64,000 nt of DNA from Cytidiella melzeri (GCA_022592445.1 JABYQR010000157.1:36640-100639); one strand, 5' to 3'. Shown: positions 45,240 to 57,407, counted from the first letter of the stretch. Notes: a model not told the origin generated them from the sequence alone. Translations and numbers: made by a program.

Positions 45240-45805
45240 ATGTCTCCTTCCGCCTCGCCCTCAGCCAAGCCACACCCCCCGCCCGAAGACTGCGAATATT
45301 CCGTCCCGACCTGGAAACGCGTCCCCTCCGTCTGGGACGTCCTCTTCTCCCTACGCCTGCCCTACCGCGCACCCGAAAACCGGCTCGCCGCGTATCTATG
45401 GCGAAAACGTATTTGGTTCGAGTCGACGTTCGCGTTGACCATGATGGAGCCCTGGGAGAAGCTGGTCTTGGGTAAATATTCCTTCTTTGAAAACGCACTG
45501 TGTCATAAAACCTAATCAACCTTCTTTGCTCTCAAATAGTCCTCATATTAACTACACTCTCCGTTCTCTTCTCCATCGGCCTTCTCGTTTACTTCCCCGT
45601 GCACCTTTCCATCATCCTCTCCCGCGCAAAATACTACCTCTCGGGCACCGAACTCCCTAACAACGGTCCAGGCTCCTCCTCTTCTACCCTCGACGACGGT
45701 TCCGGCGGATTCGGTATACTCGAAGCTGTGTACGCAGCTATCGTGACGGTGACAGAAAAGCTGAAAACGTGGCACGGTCCGAGCAGCGCTGGTGGCGAGC
45801 TGTGA
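45240..45805 (+). CDS. serine palmitoyltransferase small-subunit-like protein
   Basis: Two exons (45240-45471, 45540-45805; 68-nt intron with CTAAT branch site) give 165 residues. The core matches the ssSPT pattern: FESTFALTMMEPWEKLVL (family signature MLEPWE) followed by a membrane segment (ILTTLSVLFSIGLLVYFP) and a VHLSIILSRAKYYL end. Small subunits bind and activate the serine palmitoyltransferase heterodimer, the first step of sphingolipid synthesis at the ER. N- and C-terminal extensions are longer than in animal ssSPT (~70-80 aa). The C-terminal part is Ser/Gly-rich. Confidence 0.72.
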
Positions 45806-46718
45806 ATTGTTTCCAGCTTGGTCATCGGCTTATGCGAGGAGCGGAACAGGTTTAGAAGATGTCATAGAGAAAAATAACAAGCGGATGTCGTATCAGGGTT
45901 TTACTGTTTGGAATTTTCGTTACAGCGTACTTTATCAGGTGCGCGTTACTTTCCCTTGTTGTCGCTGTGATGTACCGCCCAAGTTAACGACCTCCTTCTA
46001 TCGCCAGACTGTCGTAATCAATATAACAAGCCTGCAGATACCCCTACGCGATGTTCAATGCGCTACCGTTCCTTCGAACACCTTATTGATTGACGGTGTA
46101 TGTGTGTCACGCTTCGTACACCAGAATGTACATATTCCCGAACACATAAGTTTTTGCTGCGTACATTGTCTGAATTTTCTGTTTATGCACCATAACGCTA
46201 GACACAAGAAGTCGTTATGCATCCCAGGGCTGCAGCGATCAGAGTGCAGGCCATTACCGGCAATTATCGCACTATCAGCACCCACCTATACCCTCAACAA
46301 GTACACTGCGTTTTAAACAGGACCGATACAGTATGGGCATAATCAACGCTTCAACATTGAACATCCACGTCTTTCAGTGTGATCAAACACCGGTCATAAC
46401 ATCACAAGCAACGCAAAACAGGTACACTACGATTCCAGGAGCCCAGCAGATCGTCAACCATCTCGCAGAAGGGAGACATGTAGCTAAACGTGCGACGTCG
46501 CGACCATGCACAACGACATAAGAGAGGGAAGGTCAATATACAAGGGCAAGCGCATCCGGCGCATGCAGCGAAAGAAGAATAAAAGGAGGGATATTACGCT
46601 AAGCAATCTGTCGTACTTAGCTTCCAAGTTAGTCAGGTCAATGCGCAGCATCATCTCGAGGTTCTTTCTATCATAATCTAGAGAGCGGTGAGAACAGACG
46701 GCGGGCCGACGGCGAACT
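45806..46718. other. convergent intergenic region
   Basis: Between the 3' ends of the SPT-subunit and GH128 genes. No RNA gene, repeat or convincing ORF. Confidence 0.4.
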
Positions 46719-47859
46719 CTAGACGGTGTTGTAGGTCGTGCCGAGCGCAGTGATCTGGTTGCTGGAAGTGGTGAGGATGTTTGAGCCGGCCATGAAGTAC
46801 GCGTAGCACTGAACGCCAGAGAGGTTGTCAAGGAAGGGGAGCATCGTCTGCAGGAAAGTTTGTTGCTGCTGTACTGTCCCGGAAGCGCCGAACTAGGTTC
46901 AATCACAAACAAGAGATACCACGGTCAGGACAATGGTCGTACTGCGCGTGGGAGACTCAAACGTGGCATGGACATACCTCAGTGACCCAGACGGGCTTGC
47001 CATACTTGGAGGCGGCATCGGAGATGTAGTTCTGGAAGTAGGCGACGTTCGTGGCAGAGTCGTAGATGTGGATGGCAATCGCGTCAATAGTGCATGTATC
47101 GCATGCAGCCAAGAAGCTGTCGAGCCAGGCAAGCCCCATCGGGGCAGCGCCGTTGGTAACAGCAGGCGCAATCAGGGCGGCCTTGCCGGCGAACGGCTGC
47201 ATGTATGTCTTCCAGGCTTTGGCAGCATCCTCGGGACTTATGTTGGACTGCGCACCCAAATCTGGCTCGTTGAAACTGCGGAAAACACGGCGAAGGCGCA
47301 AGTGTGAGCGCGTGTTGTTAAGGGCGTGTCAACGCCCATCTACGAGAGGACGCTCACCCGAGGAGGTGTGTGGCGCCAGCGGCGATGGCTGCCGTGGCAT
47401 CGTTGGCCCAGTTGGCGGTATGTGACTGGTCTATGCCCCAGAGCATGGGGGCGAATTTGATGCCAGGGTTCAAAGTTCCATCATGGGTGGCCGCCCAATT
47501 GTAGGCCCAAGTAATTCTGAAACAGACATATTATTGTAGAGAATGGAAGTTCGAGCGCGAAATGCGCTTACTTGCTTCCAAACTGGTTGGCAGCTGCGAC
47601 GTCGTTGAAAGAGACACCACGCTTAGCACCGGGGTTAGAAGGGGGTGCGGTAGAGGGGGTGGGTCTGTGTGTGCGAAGAGGTAGTATGGTTAATTATGAG
47701 TGCAGAATCCAAGTGTGGAGGAAAGGAGACTTACGTTGGTGTGGTCGAGGGGAATGTGGCAGATGGACCGCGGCGATGGTACCGGCCGATGTGAGCGTGA
47801 GCCTCGACAGTGGCAGCGACGCAGAACACAATGGAAAGAAAGGTAGCGGCAAACTTCAT
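46719..47859 (-). CDS. secreted GH128-type glycoside hydrolase
   Basis: Five exons (47859-47735, 47664-47572, 47516-47358, 47275-46978, 46892-46719) total 849 nt, 282 residues plus stop, all in phase. Signal peptide MKFAATFLSIVFCVAATVEA. The catalytic core has WAYNWA, FAPMLWG, the acid/base Glu in FNEPD (start of exon 4), IAIHIYD and the nucleophile Glu in VWVTEFG across the exon 4/5 junction. The family (Glyco_hydro_cc) cleaves beta-1,3-glucan and is used in fungal wall remodelling. Size is normal and no lesions are seen. Confidence 0.87.
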
Positions 47860-49305
47860 CTTGAGATGTTCAACTAGAGAGAGAAGGTGCTTGGTTATGA
47901 GGGTAGGTTTAGTACGGAGAGAGAGTGGTGAAAGAATGTGCTCGTCAATGAAAGACAGAGGGACCAACGACAAGAACGTTGGGAAGAGGCGAGGACACCG
48001 ACACGGAAGGATGGAGGTTGAGGTTGAAGTTGAGGCGAGGACAGCTGTGAACTTAGTTAACATTAACAGGTTCAAGCTTAAGTAAGCACTCGTGCGCAGT
48101 CCAATGATGAACTTCGTTACAAGATGAAATGTTTCGAAACCCCGGCATCCCAACGCTCGTCTCAACACCTCGAGTCCCCAATGGCGTCCGAGCCTAGCTG
48201 TAGAGCACACAGCATGACACTGTACAGCTCGTCACCCACTGTTCTTGAGCCCTTGCGTTTGGCTTCCAGAAATCGCAGGACTTGAGAAATGCATCTTCGA
48301 ACGAGCTATTAAAAGCTGTCCGAATGTTGAATGTTCAGAACAGCCTCCGTGACATGCCGCCATCAACCAATTAATGATGTCGGGAGTGGACTCGGCAACG
48401 ACCTCTGTAAAACTTTGGCGCTCAGCACATTGCACTGAGAAAACTCATCTAAAAGTGTGTTCACAAGTTCGTGTGCACCTGTATAATAGAACGTAACTGG
48501 TTCGAGCTTGGTGGAGACGAGGAGCAAGCTGGCACAAGGTTGATAATCATTTGGAAATAACTAGCCGGAGGTGAAGTCTGGCACATCTGAGGCCTGAAGC
48601 CTGACTTGGAGGGGGATTGAGAGCTTCAGCCACCATGTAGGATATGAAGTCTTAGACTGACTTTCAATGGTCTTGATCAGTTGCTGTGTGATTTTGCACT
48701 GCTGAGACTTCCAGAACTTGTCAGCCACATTGATCTCCTGGTTGGGGGTACAGTCACTTTGCAGGTGCAAGGCATGTTGTTGCACAGGATGTATGTATCC
48801 CTGACACAGAAGCTAGTCAAGGAAGACTTCAACATGGGTAATCATCTCACATGAATAGGAAATTGTAATCACAAGCTCATGCAAGCTTGAGACAAACCAA
48901 GGCACAATGGAGGAGCCACAACAAGAAACAAGTACTCTTCAACTAAGAGGAAGTTCTGAACCAGCAAGGCATTGTATGTCTATGAGAATGGAGCAACAGT
49001 CAACTTCAGCAATAGTGAATGTTAGCAAAGATCAAGAGTACTTATGTGTACAACTACCAAATGGTTGCATTGCTATGTGTGATCTTTATACAAGCTATGC
49101 ACTATTTTGCAGAGCATAATCTGACACTGCTGCATTTGAGGCATGCACTGTCTGTCTAGGTGCAGCATTCAAAAACACCGCAGGAGTATATGACTGAAAT
49201 TGAAGAGTGACAGCATCTAACATCTGTGAGAGATGTTTGCCAGTAGTACTGGCTCAATCCATGTACCTCTGCAATGCGCACAGCCAATGAGAGTCCTTCA
49301 TCTCC
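47860..49305. other. spacer between the gene island and element B
   Basis: Promoter of the GH128 gene on the left. A 70-codon plus-strand frame at 48907-49119 has no recognisable feature, so it is not called. The right end is repeat flank. Confidence 0.4.
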
Positions 49306-50062
49306 TGTCACGGAGACGGAGCTCGACGCAGCAACTAGGGACACGGTGTGGATGACGACGACGAGGTGGTGGCAGGCGTGTAGCACAATGCTCTCACCAA
49401 CTATAAACCTTATTCAGGTAGCTAGCCCAGTAAAGACCAAGTTAGTATTGATACTACTCGCTATGTAGTACAAGAGGGGTGTTGCTTACCTAGCCCAGTA
49501 AGGACCAAGAGGTCGAGATGAGGGCTAGGAGCGTACATGTAGCTGCTTATATAGACTTCAGGGGCCTGCGCACAGACCATGTTAAGGGCAGGCTTTGCAA
49601 GAAGCCATGTGAACGAAGAACAAAAGAACTACCTAAAGGAGAACAATAGCTATTGTCTAGACCTTGCCAAGAACTCTACCCGTGAGAGAATCTATCTAAA
49701 AGGAGACCAACTATTGTATTCCATTCCCACACCTGTGAGAACATCCTTCCATAAAGAGAACAATAGGGAAAGAACAATAAGGAGCTCATGTGGACGGTAT
49801 CTATGACGTCAAACCCTAGCTATGGGCTGAGCCATGTGCTTGTAGCCATGTGGTCTTACTTAAGCTAAGTCACATGCCAGTGTGACGTAGTAGCAAGTAA
49901 TGTGACCGTGTGGAGCGTCTAAGCCACGTGATACGGGCGCTTAATAGACGTGCAAAGGAGTTTATGCAGAGAGAATTGAAACTGTGTTGTAGCCCGGAGT
50001 TTTACAGATAAAAACAAGAGGTAAATTGCGAAAATTAAGGGCTAGTCAGGCCATCCATGACA
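49306..50062 (-). repeat. 3' LTR of element B
   Basis: 757 bp, TGTCACGG...CATGACA as read on the plus strand. Contains minus-strand TATATAAG near 49547-49554. Confidence 0.88.
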
Positions 50063-50075
50063 TTACCCCCCTCCT
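50063..50075 (-). other. polypurine tract of element B
   Basis: Minus strand AGGAGGGGGGTAA, directly before the 3' LTR. Confidence 0.75.
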
Positions 50076-50227
50076 ACAATCGAGCGTCCTTGCGAAGCAT
50101 CACTGTGCTGTGGTGATAGAGGTCTTCTACCCGTCTACAGGGATTCAGCAGAATTGCCCCGATTGTCTAGTCAGAAGGATGCTAGGAAGTTTCTCCCCTT
50201 CTGGTGTCGTTGACTCGACGTTACCCG

Positions 50228-53200
50228 TCAGTGTGATGTTCTTGAGATATCCAGACCAATGTGTTTGCCTTCATCCCAGCTAAGATCGTATGTAGATGGA
50301 TAGATCGTGCGAAGGAAAGCGGGGTCGGTCAGGGTATTGAATTCCCGAAGGTGCGAGCGGAGATCCGCGAAGAGTGAAGCTTTGATGACCCGGGGCGCTC
50401 CGGGGTTTGCTTTGTAGAAGTCGTCAATCGCTTCTTGACTATTCTCGAGGTTTTCAACCGGTTCCCAGCTATTGTGTCCGTCTGAATACCCTTCCCATTT
50501 GACTAGGAATTGCAGTTTCTTCCATCGTCCGTGTAGCCTGCTGTCTAGCACTTTCTCGACAACGTACTGCTCTTCTCCGTCTATGACAATAGGATCAGGA
50601 GGTGGAGGTACGTCTTTGCCGTTGTCGTGCCAGGGGCTTAGACGGTTGATATGGAAGACGGGGTGGATTCGGAGATAGCTGGGTAGATCGAGTTTGTAAT
50701 CAAGATCGCCAATGCGTTCGATGACCTTGTACGGGCCGAGTTGTCGAGGACCGAGTTTAGGGGTAGCCTGGTGAATCTGGACGTTCTTAGCGTTTAGCCA
50801 GACCATGTCCCCTACTTGGAAGACGCGTGGAGAACGCTTCTCAGACTCGTAAAGTTGCTTCATCTTTTCTTTGCTTAGACGAAGAGCTGCTTCGGTCTCT
50901 TTGCGTACTCGAGCCATGTTGTCAAGGCGCTCATCGAGTGATGGGATATTGCTTCGCTTGCCGACTGGTATGGTGAAGTCGGGGCGATATCCGTAGATGA
51001 CCTCAAACGGTGTTTGTGAATTACCCGCATGTACTCGCGAGTTGAGTGCAAACTCAGCCGCCGGCAGATGATCGACCCAGTCGTCTTGTCGTTGCTGACA
51101 GAATAGACGTAGGTACTGTTCGATATCCTGGTTTTTGCGTTCGACTTTGCCATTTCCTTGCGGATGATAGGCGGTCGTAAAACCAGTCTCTATGCCTAGG
51201 CGGTGATAGAGCGCACGCATGAAGCGCGCTGCAAACTGGGGTCCTCGGTCAGAGAACACCTTCTTGGGAATGCCGTGAAGTCGGAATACTTCTTTGTAAT
51301 GTAGATCGGCAATCCCCTCAGCGTTAACCTTAGTGGTAGTAGGGATGATGTGTGTTTGATCGGAATAATGGTCGACGTAGACTGCGATCGAATCGAATCC
51401 CTTAGAGGGTGGCAGCTGAGTGATGAGATCCACTCCGATGTGTTCCCAAGGTCCGGCCGGAGTTTCCTGAGGCTGTAGTACTGCTTTAGGGTGTGGAGCT
51501 GACTTGTAGCGTTGACAGCGATCACAACCTAGTACGTAAGTCTCGATGAAGGCATTCATCTTTGGCCACCAATAGTGTCGTGAGACTAGCTCTATGGTGC
51601 CGTGTTTGCCCGGATGACCAGCCGGGGGTGTCATGGCAAGATTTGACGATTTCATGACGGAGCTCTTTGTTGTTAGGGATGTAGAGTTTTCCCTTGTAAT
51701 AGATGAGTCCGTCACTCTCTTCCCATTCGAGTAAACCGCCGACAAGTTTGCGAGGACCCTTCTTGCGAAGGGTAGCGAGAGCTTGTGCGACTTCTGCTTC
51801 TTGCTCCGTGCATTCTCGGATCTTTGATTCGAGTGGAGAAGCAGTGGCAAGCGCACTGGTAGCGAGGATCCGGAAGTGTTCCGGTTTCAGTACCACCTGA
51901 TCCTTGTTGTCTTCTTCGTCCGTGACAGCGTGAGAGTGAAGACGAGAGAGAGGATCAGCGTGTATCATGGTACTACCGGGCTTGTGTACCAATACGAAGT
52001 CGAAGTCAGCCAAGAGTAATGACCAACGTGCTTGACGTCGAGTGAGGTGTTGCGCAGTCTTCCAGTACTGCAGGTTTGCGTGATCTGTCCAGATCTCAAA
52101 CGGTTCCTTGAGCCCCTCAAGGTAGTGGCGCCAATCTTTGAGAGCCTCGGTAATGGCTAACATCTCCCGATCAAAGATTTTGTAGTTACGTCTGCTTCAG
52201 TCATAGAGGCGGATCGGTAGGCGATAGGGTGGTAGAATCCATCTTCCTTCGATTTCTGGGAGATGATTCCAGCAGTCGCATAGCCCGAGGCATCGACTTC
52301 TAGACGTGTAGGGAGTTCAGGGTCCCAGACTGCCAAGATAGGCTTAGTGGTAAAGGCCTTCTTTAGCAGCGTGAAGGCAGTCTCTTGTGCTGGACCCCAG
52401 ACGAACGGTACGTCCTTCTTAGTAAGGTCGTGTAGAGGCCGTGCGTGCTTTGAGAAGTCTTGAATGAAGCGGCGATAAAGTTGGCAAACCCGATGAATCC
52501 TCTGACTTCTTTGAGGTTCTTGGGTGTGGGCCACGTAGAAACTGCTTGGACTTTGACAGGGTCCATAGCTACTTCGCCGGCGCGAATGATCAACCCGAGG
52601 TACTCGATCTCAGATTTCTCAAACTCGCACTTTTCCGGCCGAAGGTAGAGATCGTGCTGTTGAAGTCGCTCGAGGACTTCATGTACAACCTTGCGATGCT
52701 CTGTCAGGTTGTTGCTCCAGATCAAGATGTCATCTAGATAGACAGCCACCTTGCCCTCGGCGACGAGGTCGGCGAAGATGTTGTCCATCAGAGCTTGGAA
52801 GGTAGCGGGTGAGTTCGTGAGACCGAAGAACATGACTTTAGGTTCGAAGAGTCCTCGGTTGGTAACGAAAGCCGCTTTGTACTCATCTCCTTCTTTGATG
52901 CGGACATTGTGATATCCCCAACGAACATCGAATTTGGTGAAGATCTTTGCACCCTTGAGCTTGTTGATGATGTCGGTGGCAAGCGGTAGAGGGTAGCGGT
53001 TCTTCACAGTGATGTCGTTGAGTTTTCGATAGTCCTGAATAAGTCGGAGTTTGTTATCCTTCTTTTTGATGAAGAAGACTGGAGAAGCCATCGGAGACTT
53101 AGAAGGCGTGATGTACCTTTTGATAGGTTCTCCTGAATGAACTTGTCAAGCTCGGCTTGTTCGTTCAGGGGCATAGGATAAACTTTCGATTTGATGGTCT

Positions 53201-53826
53201 CAGGAGCGTCTGGTTTGAGATCAATCGAATGGTCCCAGGGCTGATGCTGGGGTAGCCGATTAGACTCTTCCTCAGAGAAGACTTTAGCGTGTCTGTGATA
53301 CTCTGATGGAACAATGTCTTCGAAGGAGCGCTGAGCTTTAGCTTCGTTTGCTTCGGCAGCAAGCTTAGTAGAGTAGGTGAAGCCGGCCATACACCAGACT
53401 TCGTCAGTGGTGTCTTGGATAATACCGGCTTTGACCCACTGCCTACGTTCTTTGCGATTACCGTCAACCTTCTGGAAAGGTTCGTCAGGAGATTCTTCCG
53501 AGCCGCTCGGAATTGTCATTTCTCCTTTTCCCAGTTGACGGTAGGGTTTACGCGCTTGAGCCATGGTAGCCCAAGAATGACGTCTTCTGGACCTAAGTCC
53601 GTGACAAGAAACTCTGCCTTTTCCGTGTGGTCTCCGACTGTGAGTGTAAGGCGAACGAAGTGCGTTAATCCGCCAGCTTTATTCTTAGTTCCGTCATATT
53701 ATGCAATGAGATACCCTTTCGAGCGGGTGCTGAATAATCTTATGCTTTTTGACGAACTGGTGACTGATGAATAAAGCCGTAGCTCCTGAATCGATCATAG
53801 CAGGAACGCGAATGCTTCTATTCAGA
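50228..53826 (-). pseudogene. element B pol, multiple frameshifts
   Basis: Protease motif IDSGATALF at about 53771-53800, followed by a TAA in frame near 53700. Reverse transcriptase 53091-52550 (FTKFDVRWGY, VYLDDILIW), RNase H to about 51930 (LEVDASGYAT, HADPLSR). Integrase and chromodomain lie in the long open frame 51856-50228: WDRCQ-type zinc motif (CDRCQRYK), catalytic Asp in GVDLITQLP, Asp in FSDRGPQF, Glu in GKVERKNQ. The complete chromodomain is VEKVLDSR...FLVKWEGY...SWEPVENL. Frame breaks near 53117, 52478, 52190 and 51635. The integrase-chromodomain half is intact. Confidence 0.85.
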
Positions 53827-54182
53827 CCTTTACTAGTACATGTAACGGAAATGAGACGATAACCGATCTAGAGACGATATAGTACATGAGAGACAGTAGA
53901 CGAGGGCACGGAGTTGCTTGTACACGAAGACGACGAGGAAGACGAGAGGAGACAAGGACAGGGTATCAGGGGACTCGCAGCTGCGGCTGTGTCACGAGTC
54001 CGCTTCAAAAAACCGCATTAATTTTGGCCGCCATTTCATCCATTTGCTTCTTCTGATGTCCAACATGTCCTTGAGCGCAGCAATTTTAGCATCCTTGTCG
54101 TGGACGCGTCTTGCTTGTTGTAGTAGTCGACGAGGTCGACGAGGTGCCGCAACTTTTGTCCTTAGGACGCCTTGAAGCCGTT

Positions 54183-55240
54183 TCAGGCAAACGGCCCCCA
54201 GTGACCGGTACCTCCGCAGTGGTTGCAGACCGGGTCCTCTGGGTGCTTTGAGTCCCTTTTCTTGTGGCTCTCAGAACCACAAACCGAGCAGCGCTTGCTC
54301 ATCTCCTTCTTCCATTTCTGGAAGATCTCCTGTTTGCCTAGCCCCGCAAAGAGCGCATCAAACGAGGCGGAGAAACGAGAGGCGTCATCTCCATCGCATT
54401 GGGATCACGGAACGCTTGCTGGTGGGACTTGCCGTGTCCCGAGGAACTGTCCACCATGACTTTTCCAGTGCTATTGCGTAGATCCGCTAGCTGAGCGTCT
54501 ACTGCTTTGCACTGGTCCTTTAGTGCATCGTAAGTTGTAGCGCGGGTCTGGAAGTAAGAGACGCGCTGAAGGTATTCTGTACTCAAGCTCGACTTGAGAC
54601 GGTCGAAAAGGTCCTGCTGGCTCCAGCCAGTGCGAGGGGCCCATGTCTCGAACTCCGAGATGTGGGCGGCGAATGTCTTGTTACCCTGCTTCATGCCGGT
54701 AACCTTAGTCTTGGCCTCCATGACCGCGTCAATAGGCTCAAACTTTGCCTTGAAGGCCTCGATAAACGTGTCCCAGTCATTTCCAAATGCTGGTTTGCTA
54801 TTGGCCAATTCCTCGATGTGAGGGCGAGCCCAGTCGGCAGCGTCGTCCTGCATAAACGACAAGGCGCTGGTGATGAGTTTGTGAGGATCGAAGATCCTCG
54901 CGCCATTATTGTCCACTCGGACCTGGCCTTGCGCGTCTTGCTGGAAGAACGCTTTTCCTTGATTTTGCGCCCATACTATGAACGCGTGGCGGAAGAGCCG
55001 GGCTTCCGACGAGGTTTTCCCCTTGAAGGAGACTGGTTTCTCGACGATGCTTCTTTCCCGAGAAACGTGGGTAGCAGCGGCAACCGCCGGTGCCTGTGCA
55101 GCTGCAAGTGCAGCCACCTGATTGGTAAGGTCTACCATCTTTTGTGTCAGGACGCCTAACATATTTAAGACGTCTTGCTGGCTCAGGTTGGCAACTGGGG
55201 CAGCAGGGGCAGCAGGGGCGGCGGGCTGATTGGGATCCAT
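54183..55240 (-). pseudogene. element B gag, one frameshift
   Basis: Start MDPNQPAAP (55240). An Ala/Pro-rich N-terminus and short coiled coil precede the retrotransposon gag core (FRHAFIVWAQNQGKAFF, WDTFIEAFKAKFEPI). A one-base loss near 54396 shifts the frame. In the restored frame the C-terminus holds two zinc-binding clusters, CSVCGSESH and CNHCGGTGHWG, before the stop at 54183. Confidence 0.78.
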
Positions 55241-55344
55241 GTCTTGTGATGTAATGAGGCGTAGTATTCGCTATTGACCGTGCTCGAATTGAAGAAGTGT
55301 ATATATTTTTCGCAAGACGTGGTGGGCAAAAACTTGTGGACTGT

Positions 55345-56073
55345 CTAGATCCACTCAAAGTAGCTATCACTATTGACTACGTTAAGTTGTGCTAGAACTC
55401 TATCGTAGTTTTTACGAAGCTGCTTGAAAGAAACCTTCCCAATTGCTTTGCAACCCCAGTCTAGGAGCTGCCACTCGCGGTCTGCTGTGATGGGTGCAAG
55501 ATCGTCGACTCGGTTGAGGAAACGATTGACCTTGTTGACGAGGTGGAGCAGGGCGCGACGGTGGTCGGGGTTGGCGCGGTTCAGGAGTTCTTCAAGCTCT
55601 GTGAGAGCTTGCAAGCGAGTGCAGACGGCGGTAAGTTTTGGCTTGAAGATGCCTACGAGATCAACCGGTGACAACTTCTTGAAGTCGATCAACACCGGCT
55701 TTGGTGCAGCGGGGGCGGGAGTTGGTGCAGGGAGCTTTGCTAGTCGCTCTGCAAAGGTGAGCTTGTGGGTCTGTTGCTCAGCTAAGGTGCGGTCACGCTC
55801 CTCAGCAGCTCGTTCTCCGTATGCTCGTGCGGAGGCGCGAAGTTGTCGGTTTTCCTCGTAAGAGGGGACGGTGAGGGTGATGCCTTTGACAGGCGGCTTC
55901 TTGGACACGTACTTTGCGACAGTGACCAGGTCCTTGTCAGACCAACGATGAGGTTGACCACTCTTGCGCTTTTCAGCGAGAGCGTCGAGGAAAGATGGTG
56001 GAAGAGACCTCTTGAGCTGAGGCTCAGTGGCAGGGAGGTTCTTAGAAAAACGGGGGCGTGTGTCCTTAGGCAT
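55345..56073 (-). CDS. accessory ORF upstream of gag, element B
   Basis: Uninterrupted, about 242 residues from ATG 56073 (MPKDTRPRF). A basic N-terminal part with HRWSDKDLVTVAKYVSKK, a Glu/Arg helical middle, a Pro/Ala hinge (LPAPTPAPAAPKP), and a helical C-terminal domain (ALTELEELLNRANP, NKVNRFLNRVDDLAP) follow one another. No known domain. It is open although gag and pol of the same element are broken. A decayed second copy is at 58062-58412. Same position and layout as the element C ORF at 14776-15555, though sequence similarity between the two is not obvious. Confidence 0.62.
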   Translation of the reverse strand: MPKDTRPRFSKNLPATEPQLKRSLPPSFLDALAEKRKSGQPHRWSDKDLVTVAKYVSKKPPVKGITLTVPSYEENRQLRASARAYGERAAEERDRTLAEQQTHKLTFAERLAKLPAPTPAPAAPKPVLIDFKKLSPVDLVGIFKPKLTAVCTRLQALTELEELLNRANPDHRRALLHLVNKVNRFLNRVDDLAPITADREWQLLDWGCKAIGKVSFKQLRKNYDRVLAQLNVVNSDSYFEWI

Positions 56074-56218
56074 AGACAACGCGCAGGGGGTAGAAACGGA
56101 CGACGTAAGTGTAGCTCAACGGTATGAGAAGACCGGAGACGTACTCGTCAAACAGGAATAAACTTTTTAAAACGGTGGGAATGGGGGACCCAGGGTTTTC
56201 ACAACGATCTCGACCTAA

Positions 56219-56973
56219 TGTCACGGAGACGGAGCTCGACGTAACAACTAGGGACACGGAGTGGAAGACGACGACGAGGTGGTGGCAGGCGTATAGCACA
56301 ATGCTCTCACCAGCTATAAACCTTATCAGATATCTAGCCCAGTAAAGACCAAGTTAGTATTGATACTACTCGCTATGTAGTACAAAGGGGTGTTGCTTAC
56401 CTAGCCCAGTAAAGACCAAGAGGTCGAGATGAGGGCTAGGAGCGTACATGTAGCTGCTTATATAGACTTCAGGGCCTGCGCACAGACCATGTTGAGGGCA
56501 GGCTTTGCAAGAAGCCATGTGAACGAAGAACAAAAGAACTACCTAAAGGAGAACAATAGCTATTGTCTAGACCTTGCCAAGAACTCTACCCGTGAGAGAA
56601 TCTATCTAAAAGGAGACCAACTATTGTATTCCATTCCCACACCTGTGAGAACATCCTTCCATAAAGAGAACAATAGGGAAAGAACAATAAGGAGCTCATG
56701 TGGACGGTATCTATGACGTCAAACCCTAGCTATGGGCTGAGCCATGTGCTTGTAGCCATGTGGTCTTACTTAAGCTAAGTCACATGCCAGTGTGACGTAG
56801 TAGCAAGTAATGTGACCGTGTGGAGCGTCTAAGCCACGTGATACGGGTGCTTAATAGACGTGAAAAGAGAGTTTATGCAGCGAAGGTTGCAACTGAGCTG
56901 CAGCCCGGAGTTTTACAGATAAAAACAAGAGGTAAATTGCGAAAATTAAGGGCTAGTCAGGCCATCCATGACA
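56219..56973 (-). repeat. 5' LTR of element B
   Basis: 755 bp. The minus-strand TATATAAG box (56458-56464) in GTCTATATAAGCAGC context is the likely transcription start signal. Confidence 0.88.
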
Positions 56974-57407
56974 TATAGTTGAGTATGAGTGGCTTATATC
57001 AGTGAACTGGCCATAACTTCCTCAATGTTTCTCTAATTTGGAATATTCTTGGACCAGGATGTTTGCACAAGATAGAGCCATTCTATTGCTTGTAGTATGT
57101 ATATAGCTGTGCCTGTCAGAGGCTGACCTGCCTGAGTAGACAATATAGGAAAGAAAGCAGGATGGATGGATATAAACGGACTGGAATTGGGGGGATTTGT
57201 GCTTATGCAGGCAAGGACCTGGTACAGCGTGGCTTATCTCTCACCGCGTTGTGCCAGGTATGTGTATTTTTATCAGAGTTGGAATAAACCACTTACCACA
57301 TTGTACCAGTATTCAACAGTGCCCATGTGCAGTCTGTAAAGTTTCAACAGTGCATTTTGACCGTGTGAGTTTTTTATGCTATAAACATGTTGTACATCTT
57401 GAGTAAC
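56974..57407 (+). repeat. Rep-X tail fragment and spacer
   Basis: 56990-57170 resembles the Rep-X 3' region (AACTGGCCATAACTTCC, ACCAGGATGTTTGC). The rest is unrecognised. Confidence 0.45.

Larger units (their letters stand above)
49306..56973 (-). mobile_element. Ty3/gypsy chromodomain element B, full length but dead
   Basis: 7.7 kb on the minus strand: 5' LTR (56219-56973), accessory ORF, gag, pol with chromodomain, polypurine tract, 3' LTR (49306-50062). The LTRs differ by several percent, so it is older than element C. Flanks are TCTCC (left) and TATAG (right); no target duplication, so at least one end has been rearranged. Gag and pol carry several frameshifts. Confidence 0.88.

Noticed and set aside
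48907..49119. 70-residue plus-strand gene
   Set aside because: No domain, homologue or splice support, in the flank of element B.
54662..55159. 165-residue plus-strand protein
   Set aside because: Antisense shadow of element B gag.
56219..56973. Independent promoter or gene giving the 95-residue plus-strand frame at 56429-56716
   Set aside because: The same frame recurs at 49579 and 3237 because it lies in LTR-B; it runs antisense to the LTR and is not a gene.
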